Shown here in pieces: positions 57,147-64,000 of a stretch of 64,000 bases of DNA. The DNA lies in contig OZ024874.1 of NCBI GenBank assembly GCA_964017185.1, positions 49,132,856-49,196,855 on the forward strand, given 5' to 3'. The notes beneath the pieces are model-generated. The model did no database searches and had not been told where the DNA came from. It was given only the letters and a program-made list of their open reading frames with translations. Within the stretch, counting starts at the first letter, position 1, and each line of letters starts with the position of its first letter. The position numbers and the translations under genes are program-made. Source of the DNA: Rugalucina vietnamica (Eukaryota > Mollusca > Bivalvia > Lucinida > Lucinidae).

Positions 57147-58430
57147 ATTATTGTAAATGAAACACACTGTATCTGTCACAATCACTTAACCATCTGTAAG
57201 TTGGCTTCTGCCAAGGAGCTCACTATTTTAGCTTCTAATTGTAGAATAAGATCAAACAAAGCAATATATTATTGCCAAACATCAGACATAAACACTATTG
57301 TTGCTGTCCAAAATATGCTAACTGAGAATAAAGATCTTTGTTTTTCCCTGGGAAAGCGATTAACCGCCAAGAGAATTGTTAAAATACTAGAATTTTGTTA
57401 TACCACAACTGGATTGTTGGGATTCTGCATGCTAAGTGCATAATGATTTCCCACTCTATGTACCAACATAATCTCATATTATGTTGCCTTTAATTTCCTG
57501 TGTTCTTGTAAGTCATGAGGTATTTGAGGTCAAATGAGCTAATATGCAACTTTGCAGGCTTTGGGCTATGTAGAATTCAGCTCAAAACTATGATGTGGGG
57601 CAGAAGATCTTTTAAAAGTAATGAAAGAGAAAGAACCCCTCTTATATCTTATTGACATTTTCCTTTAAAAGCTATTATGCAGTTTCCAGGGAGAGTCTGT
57701 GTTCAGATATGCGGTTCACTTCTTTCATATCAACCAATCTTGAAGTCTGTGAAAGAAATTCAGACAATTGATCAAATAGATAGATTTTGAATTTTGTCCT
57801 TTTACACATTTGTCTTCATAAATAGATAAATTGCAGCTGAAGTAAAATAGAACAGTGTTAGGGCAGTATGAATATCAATAGTTTATACGTTGAGTAGTAG
57901 TAGTGTAGAAAGGGCTGAACGGACTTATTCCAATATTCCACCTCAAGGTCAACGAATACTCTGATACAAATCTGAAGCAGTCTTTTGGATGAGTCAGGTC
58001 TCCATATGATCTCACTTGTTGAGTGGGAAACATGAAATCAGCAAACCAATAAAGCATAGACAGAAAGTGGTTGGAATTGCGCTGGTGATTGCTTTTGATT
58101 CATATGGCTTCTTAAAGCACCAATGAAGCCAGACGAAAGAAAAGGCAATTTTGAGAAGTGTCTAAGAATAGATTACAATATGTCTTTGAAAAGTACTTTT
58201 AAAGGTTGTAATTATTAGCAGCTGCTTGTAGCATACAATGCCTCTCAACCTGGCCTGCATGTCAGAACTGAGTCTTGTTATTACCTACTTTTAATACTTA
58301 CAGGTTTACTCAAAATGAGCTTTATAATAACAGTGAGGCTTCTCTCCAGTGTGAACTAAACCATCTAATGAGCTGTTTTTCTCTATAATGAATACACTTG
58401 CCCTGTGTATCTCATTCAGTTTGTTTTATT
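57147..58430. other. No gene called
   Basis: A 122-codon frame starting inside A25 extends to 57443 and is unrecognised. The rest is plain. Confidence 0.45.
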
Positions 58431-58835
58431 GTTTTGTGGTTTAATGTCCCATTCAACAATTTTAGCCAGGACAGAGTCACCCCTTCCTTGGTATTAACCA
58501 ATGATTTGGGGAGTTATTGTGCCTTGCTCACGAAAACAACTCAGTAGCACTAGAGGGATTCATTAACTCATTTAAGCCTGGCGTCCCTTTTATGGGACAT
58601 AGGCAAACAGAATAGCCCCAGATGTGACGCCGCAAACGCGGCATCCCATCTGGGGCTAGTATGTTTGCTTAGAGAATTTTCATCGAAAAATTGAATAAAA
58701 TGTAAAAAATCACTCCTGATCCCCTAAAAATGAAAGTGGACTCACCCAAATGATAACGATGGGAAAATCCATTCGTCAAATATGGGTTAAACCTCTGACA
58801 CTCTAGCCTATAGACCACCAGGCTCCTCAAGACCT
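58431..58835 (-). mobile_element. SINE S1 copy (antisense) interrupted by a second repeat
   Basis: The S1 complement lies at 58431-58570 (AATGTCCCATTCAACAATTT..CCTTGCTCACGAAAAC) and resumes at 58785-58835 (ACACTCTAGCCTATAGACCA). The insert 58572-58784 holds GCCCCAGATG / CATCTGGGGC around GCCGCAAACGCGGC. Confidence 0.6.
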
Positions 58836-58945
58836 GTTTGCTGGTATAGTGATAAGTGTCCCTCAGGAATCATATTTTGCAGTGTGATTTAAAGTATTTA
58901 AACATATGGTTTGTAAGCTGACAACTTCTTTTTTTATCTTTTCAG

Positions 58946-59128
58946 AATGTCACATATTACTCATTCCGTGGACGGTTTTCGGAGTCTTCAGTGCTAGTAA
59001 CAGTCCACAAGGGTGGGGTGGCACCACGGGGCAAACAGACCTGGCAGAGAGAGCTGCTGAGTATACCAACGGTGGCCCCTTCACATCTCAGGGGCTGTAA
59101 GATTATTGATATACAATATTGTTTAGAG
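58946..59128 (+). CDS. ARRDC coding exon 5 (residues 213-273)
   Basis: The acceptor TATCTTTTCAG precedes it and the donor is TTAGAG|GTAAGA. It is phase 0 at both ends (61 codons). It starts NVTYYSFRGRFSESSVLVTV and ends SHLRGCKIIDIQYCLE, the most conserved arrestin-C signature (P-x-S-H-L-x-G-C-x-I-I-D-I-x-Y). It lies 31.3 kb from exon 4, and exact phase plus domain continuity argue for one gene across the gap. Confidence 0.92.
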
Positions 59129-59218
59129 GTAAGAAATTTATTATCTAGGACTATTTCCTCAAGTCCCACTCTGATAAACACATTTTGCAAGCCTGGAAAT
59201 ACCTATAAAAAAATAAAA

Positions 59219-59265
59219 TAAATAAAAAAAAAAAATAAATAAATAAATAAAATAAAAAATATATA
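59219..59265 (+). repeat. AAATA-type microsatellite
   Basis: About 45 bp of AAATA/AAATAA, in ARRDC intron 5. Confidence 0.85.
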
Positions 59266-59445
59266 TCAATTTTAAACTTCAGATTTTAGGCATAGTCCAA
59301 CTCAAACATGGCTGTATGGTTAGAAAGCACTCAACTGCTAATATGTAGGAAATACGTAGAAATTAAACTCTAGCTTTTATAAAATGAGAAACTACCAAAC
59401 CGATGTAGCTTTGTAGCCTTGTCAGCATTCTATAATACATGTACA

Positions 59446-59722
59446 CATTACGAAAACTTGCCCATACAGTATACATATATTTTTTTCAGAAGCAAAAATT
59501 GAAAATTTCATTGCAAAAATTTTGATATTTTTCTTGATTTTGCTCAAAACATAGATTGTGGGAACACGTTAGAACCGCCTCGACGAGGCGGTTCTAACGA
59601 GTACCCACAATCTATGCTTTGGAGCAAAAATAAGAAAAATAGGTACACCCCTGCATACCCCAGTTTTGCTATATAAAAGTGGGGTATGAGGGGGTATACA
59701 TTCAACGGACATGTTTTCCTGA
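59446..59722 (+). mobile_element. Fold-back family B, copy B9, abutting exon 6
   Basis: CATTACGAAAACTTGCCCAT / CGGACATGTTTTCCTGAT; core AACCGCCTCGACGAGGCGGT intact. It ends 20 nt before exon 6. Confidence 0.9.
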
Positions 59723-59742
59723 TTTTTCCATTTCCATTTCAG

Positions 59743-59994
59743 TTAGTGATAAAACCTGCAGGTATTGCCCGTAAAGTGAAGTTACCGATAGACATTCTGA
59801 TAGGCACGGTACCTGTGAACACAACACAAGTTCAAAGAGCATCATATCACCCCCTCCCCTCCACAGTGACAGACAATTCATGTCCCTATCCATTCTTTGA
59901 GAGTGTGTCGGACCAAGTGTTTCTCACGGACAAACTGTGTTTACAACAGATGCCGACGGCACCTCCGTGGGAGGAGGACGATGATATTCCTTGA
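59743..59994 (+). CDS. ARRDC coding exon 6, C-terminus (residues 274-356)
   Basis: The acceptor TTTCCATTTCAG precedes it; the reading frame ends in TGA at 59992. It finishes the arrestin-C fold (VKLPIDILIGTVPVN) and encodes a tail of about 55 residues ending QQMPTAPPWEEDDDIP. PTAP at 344-347 is a TSG101 UEV-binding type motif. The PPW that follows resembles, but is not, the PPxY motif used by NEDD4-type ligases. A family-B element ends about 20 nt upstream of the exon, so the polypyrimidine tract lies right against it. Confidence 0.93.
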   Translation, partial: LVIKPAGIARKVKLPIDILIGTVPVNTTQVQRASYHPLPSTVTDNSCPYPFFESVSDQVFLTDKLCLQQMPTAPPWEEDDDIP

Positions 59995-60250
59995 TAGTAG
60001 CGCCACAGGGTAGGGATAAACTGCTTGTAGATTAATAGAATTTCAGACAAAAGAATTTTCTGTTTTCAAGAAAACTTCTAAATTGAAAAATTACTAAACG
60101 TACCGACTGAACAAGAAAAAGGTCATAGTACAATTACAAGGATATAGATGTTAAAAAAAAATTCTTTTTTGAAATTTTTATATTGTCCTCAACAAGTTCA
60201 AACTTCATTTGATACTAAAATGCAATAAAGTTAATTCCCTGCATTCAGAA
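59995..60250 (+). other. ARRDC 3' UTR with poly(A) signal
   Basis: The TGA is followed by two more TAG triplets, then AT-rich non-coding sequence. A canonical AATAAA lies at 60224-60229, which would give a 3' UTR of about 250 nt. Confidence 0.65.
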
Positions 60251-60944
60251 ATGTGAAGAATTGATGCCTGTTCTAATCTTCCACGTAGCTGATTGCAAAC
60301 CTGAATGGATCATTGTTTTTATGTCACAGCGTCTTTTTATGTAATTTCAGGTGGTGAACTGATAAGCAGTTTCACAAAAACAGTGAAGATTCTAACTGTA
60401 CTTTGGGGACAGCCGGCTAGTGAAAGAGTGGCGCCAAGAAACAGACTGTTGTGGATGTATATTCATTCTTTCTTCAAATTAAGAATTTGAGGAGTGCAAT
60501 TCTTTGGATTCGAAACTCTCAGGCAGAAATAATGCCAGTTTACAACCAGCTTGTCTTCATCATATTCTTTAGCCATTGTTTTCATGAATTTCATTGGTCA
60601 TCTTAGTTGTATTCATGGATTTCATTGGTCATCTTAGGTGTATTCATGTATTTCATTGGTCAGCTGACTTCACAAATTTCATTGGTCAGCTAAATGACAT
60701 ATCTTGGATGATCATGGGCATGTCTTTCATGTTGTGTAATTGGTCCATGGATGAGTAAAAGGGCATTATTTAGTGTTTTGAATATTAGATCTTATCAGTG
60801 TAAGCTATATATGAGCATTTTGTGGTGAAGTACAGTACAGTATCCTTTGGGGCTGCCTTTTGCATTGCTTATGTAGATTGTACTTAAAATGAAGCTGAAA
60901 ACACTTTTTAAATTATCGAGTCTAAATGTTGGGAGATGTTCATA
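60230..60944. other. Downstream of ARRDC; short tandem repeats
   Basis: 60580-60700 holds about four 34-bp units with ATTTCATTGGTCA. A 61-codon frame follows an AG at 60351, but joins nothing. Confidence 0.5.
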
Positions 60945-61168
60945 TGAGCTTTCGCATGAGAAAACCAGCAATTTGGGTTTCCGACCAGGTCTGACACAAA
61001 CCGGCCTGTACAGCAACAGAAGCAGCCTAGAAGCTTTAAATTATGGATTTTAGAAGAAGAGGCATTGATTTATCTACATAGCGAAAACAAAGGTGCTGAT
61101 CAGCTGTGCAGTTGCTGCGCCTTTGTTTTTGCATATGCATGGTGTTGGTTTTCTGATGTGGTGGCTCA
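60945..61168 (+). mobile_element. Fold-back family A, copy A26, one core arm deleted
   Basis: TIR GAGCTTTCGCATGAG / CTGATGTGGTGGCTC. The core ends after TGTGCAG and resumes at TGCGCCTTTG, so the second arm is missing. Confidence 0.82.
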
Positions 61169-61509
61169 TATTATTTTGGAGAAAAATATTAAAACTTTGA
61201 AGTAATTTATATAGCAGCTTTCAATGCAATATGTACAGTGTTATTTTGCACACACACCATGTAAATGTATTTTGAATTTATTGTTAACTTTTATAAAATA
61301 TTATTACTTTGCTAACTAACAACAAATTGTGGAGACCCAGCTCAGACAACCTAGAGGAACTTTCTGTAGGGGTGTGTCAATTTCTTTCTGTCCGCATTTC
61401 TGTAAAATTCTAATGATAGGAATGTTAAGATGCTACTAATACCATTGTTTGTTTTTTGCACAAAAAGCATGGAATAGACATATATCATTATTTGGGATGC
61501 TTCCTCTGA
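61169..61509. other. No recognisable feature
   Basis: AT-rich. Confidence 0.5.
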
Positions 61510-61744
61510 CCAGGGGCCAATTGTTCAAAATTAGCGATGTCGTTAGTTAACTATTTTTCTAAATTTTGAACATGAATATTACAAATACACTGTTATTTTT
61601 GTTGATAAAATGCAATGCAAAGGATTCTCACATTTTATCAACAAAAATTGCAGTATATTTGCTTATGTAGTCGACATTTACCTGACAAGTTGAGGTCTTA
61701 ATGATGTTGTTAAGCTAGCAAAGTTTTGAACAACTGGTCCCTGG
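61510..61744. mobile_element. TIR element P2
   Basis: Ends CCAGGGGCCAATTGTTCAAA / TTTTGAACAACTGGTCCCTGG, with CTGA on both sides. The interior pair TTGTTGATAAAATG / CATTTTATCAACAA is close to perfect. Confidence 0.7.
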
Positions 61745-62435
61745 CTGATTTTATTTAGCCCTGACAGTATTATTGTTCGAATCTCAGAGTTATGAATATA
61801 TGGTTGTCTACTCAATGTATAAGCTATCTTTCATATTTGCATAGCTAGCTGAACATTTCATAATATTGCATCATTACAGACCTATGTTTAGGAGCATGAT
61901 ACTGTCACTTGTGTTCATGGTTTGAAAGAGATATATATTGCTTTAAGATGATGTTTAATATGTACATGTAGTATGAAATGTTCACTTTACAAATATTTAA
62001 ATCATAAACTGAAAGAATGTGATATAGAATTACATATGTTTTACATGTGATACATCTTAGAAGGGAAAGGAGATTTCCCTTTCCAAAAAAGGAGAATGAT
62101 TAAACAAAGAATGAAAATCTTGATTTTATGTAGAGAGATCAGAAATTCCAAAAAGGAGATGTAAAAGATATATAAGAAAATTCTGGAAATCCAAATGGAG
62201 AGATTTTGCTAAAATAATAGGGAGATCCCTCTGAAATAGAAAGATGGAATTATATTTACAGAATTATTAAAGCAATAGGTAATAGGGTAATGGTGTAAAG
62301 GGTAGTTAAGATAGAAAACTCTTTGATGATAATCGTAAGATATTTTTGTCAGTGCACAGTTGATAGCATGTCCACTATATAAGCAACTAACCCTAGGTCG
62401 ATCCTCCTATCCATCATTACTTCCAGCACATTCTG
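61745..62435. other. No recognisable feature
   Basis: Degenerate GGAGAT-rich stretch at 62060-62240. Confidence 0.45.
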
Positions 62436-62706
62436 ATTACAGAAACACGCCTATGTCATATACAGATTTAAGTTGTAAAAATTGAAAAATTTCATTGATA
62501 TTTTTTATATTTTTTCTTATTTTTGCTTGAAATATAGATTTTGGGTACACCCGTTAAAACCGCCTTAGCAAGGCGGTTCTAGCAAGTACCCACAATCTAT
62601 GTTTTGGAGCAAAATTTTCAAAAATAGGTATACCCTTGCAAACCCCACTTTGTCTACACAAAAGGGGTGCAATGTGGTATATTTTTCATGGACATGTTTT
62701 CCTGTT
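62436..62706 (+). mobile_element. Fold-back family B, copy B10
   Basis: ATTACAGAAACACGCC / ATGGACATGTTTTCCTG; core AACCGCCTTAGCAAGGCGGT, still paired although GAGG has become AAGG on one arm and CCTC has become CCTT on the other. Confidence 0.85.
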
Positions 62707-63059
62707 GTAAAGAAAATGTGGCCCTGGTAAATGTTTCTTGCAAATGAATGGTCACTCAGTATTGGTAATTGCCACAATCTGCTTTTGGAGGAATTGCCAG
62801 TAAACTGCATAGAAATAAATGACCTTAGCTGATTTTAGTGGACATAAACTAATGCACTAAACCAAGCAAATAAATAATTATCTTTAGGTTTTCACCAAGG
62901 ATGCACACTAGATGTTTATGGAAATCCCTTGTCACTTCATTCCGTGCAATATCTATTATACAAGAGTTATATTTTCATTCACACAGTTCAATATTATTAT
63001 GATAATCATGTACTCCTAAATTGGATTACCACTTTAGTAAAATACCAGTTATCAGTTTT
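62707..63059. other. No recognisable feature
   Basis: Plain AT-rich sequence. Confidence 0.5.
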
Positions 63060-63918
63060 TATGCCCCCAACTTCGAAGAAGTTGAGGGGGCATAATTGGT
63101 TTGGGTCTGTCCGTCCAGTCCAGTGCAGTGAGTCTGTCTGTGATGCGTGAGTAACACTTAGCACTCGGTCAGGAACCATTAGAGCTAGGATCTTGAAATT
63201 TGGTATGTAGTTTGTATATGAAAATTAAGAGGACCCATATTTTTTCTTTCAGGTAAATTCAAGGGGCTAGGGGCCCATTCTGTGAGAGTTATTTCCCTTT
63301 TTAATTCTTGATAAAGTGAATAGATAGTGGGTACCTTGTGTGCGCAACTCCTCCTACAGTTTTATTCCGATTGTCTTGAAACTTTACAGATGTTGTGACC
63401 ATGCTTTGAAGATATGCATGTGGTTTGGATATAATCCTCAGATTAATTTTTGTCACTTTTTTCGCAATTTGAACTTAGCCATTTTTCGGGCATTTTCACA
63501 ATGAAAATGAATGTGTGTGCGCAACTCCTCCTACAGTTTCATGCCAATTCATTTAAAACTTTACATGTGTTATGGGCATGGTCTGAAGATATGCATGTGG
63601 TTTGGATGTAATCCTTGGATTATTTTTTTGTCATTTTTTTCACAATTTGAACTTAGTCATTTTTTCAGGCATTTTAGTGAATGGATAGAGGGTACCTTGT
63701 GTGCGCAACTCCTCCTACAATTTAATACTGATACTTTTGAAACTTTGCAGACATTGTGACCATGCTTTGAAGATATGCGTGTGATTGGGATATACTCCTC
63801 AGATTAATTTTTGTCACTTTTTTTTTACAATTTGAACTTTGTCATTTTTTGGACATTTTTACATCTTGAAAGTGACTTACCAGTTGGGGGCATAGTGTTT
63901 CATAAACGCATTTTCTAG
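63060..63918 (+). mobile_element. Helitron-like family D
   Basis: Head hairpin TGCCCCCAACTTC / GAAGTTGAGGGGGCA, GTCTGTCCGTCCAGTCC, then tandem units of about 180 bp (GTGTGCGCAACTCCTCCTAC..GACCATGCTTTGAAGATATG). It ends GTGTTTCATAAACGC, then ATTTTCTAG. Confidence 0.7.
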
Positions 63919-64000
63919 TTAGTATAGAATCCATATATTATGAACATGAATTAGAATTATCATTTTTGTATTGTTAAGAGAACTTGATCGTATATTGCTT

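Larger units (their letters stand above)
15741..60229 (+). other. Arrestin-domain-containing (alpha-arrestin, ARRDC) gene, whole span
   Basis: Six coding exons join in phase (phases 1, 1, 0, 0, 0) into a 356-residue protein. The arrestin-N domain is about residues 3-150 and the arrestin-C domain about 160-298, followed by a short acidic tail. Family-typical stretches are the N-terminus MERLEKFQIIFNNPTATYNV, DLNKEPDAL at the domain hinge, and PSHLRGCKIIDIQYCLE. Alpha-arrestins are cytosolic adaptors that couple membrane cargo to ubiquitin ligases and endosomal or budding machinery. The tail has PTAP (344-347), a known TSG101-binding motif, and no PPxY. Introns are 8.4, 1.1, 1.7, 31.3 and 0.6 kb, all GT-AG. 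A splice acceptor sits 19 nt before the ATG, so at least one further 5' non-coding exon is expected. Which ARRDC orthologue it is cannot be told from here. Confidence 0.9.

Noticed and set aside
57075..57443. 122-codon plus-strand frame
   Set aside because: It starts inside family-A copy A25, with an unrecognised remainder and no splice or start signal.
60305..60490. Possible seventh ARRDC exon after an AG at 60351
   Set aside because: Exon 6 already ends in a stop followed by a poly(A) signal, and the frame shows no arrestin tail features.
3822..61168. CRISPR-like array from regularly similar palindromic repeats
   Set aside because: The copies are 235-bp dispersed elements in both orientations at irregular distances, in an animal genome.

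Overview
The window is animal nuclear DNA: AT-rich, intron-rich and about half dispersed repeats. The gene content (an alpha-arrestin and a secreted short-chain-collagen-C4-type protein) and the repeat style (fold-back elements, tRNA-derived SINEs, Helitron-like elements headed by a hairpin and a CGTC microsatellite) fit a bivalve mollusc, probably a heterodont. That placement is inference; no species marker is present.

One host gene organises the window. An arrestin-domain-containing (ARRDC) gene lies on the + strand in six coding exons: 15760-15877, 24312-24422, 25540-25763, 27487-27669, 58946-59128 and 59743-59994. All phases match, giving a 356-residue protein with a poly(A) signal at 60224. 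Its arrestin-C domain is split by a 31.3-kb intron. Inside that intron, on the opposite strand, lies an intact intronless gene for a 290-residue secreted protein (53913-54785). Also in that intron are a candidate 121-residue membrane ORF (47339-47704) and an exon-like ORF (53462-53687). Upstream of 15741 (1-15740) there is only repeat-rich sequence, and no promoter or 5' exon was recognised.

Most of the rest is mobile DNA. Fold-back family A (about 235 bp, TIR beginning TGAGCCGC, perfect central palindrome) has about 26 copies. Fold-back family B (about 285 bp, core palindrome AACCGCCTCG/CGAGGCGGTT) has about 12. Five groups of Helitron-like elements (C, D, E, F, G) share one plan: 5' hairpin, CGTC-type microsatellite, internal tandem repeats, and usually a 3' hairpin followed by CTAG or CTGG. 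Several are nested in A or B copies, which gives a relative insertion order. Single-copy elements include a TTAA-flanked fold-back (16471-16719), a 4.3-kb long-TIR element (19096-23386), a MULE-like element with a perfect 9-bp target duplication (48756-49273) and a TIR element carrying an exon-like ORF (4459-5179).

The most unusual signals are: compensatory changes in both arms of the family-A palindromes; seven insertions flanked by long (14-56 bp), partly diverged direct duplications instead of short TSDs, two of which multiplied a splice acceptor and a splice donor of the arrestin gene; three Helitron-like elements inserted at the same few bases of family B; and a minisatellite that begins at the centre of a family-A palindrome.
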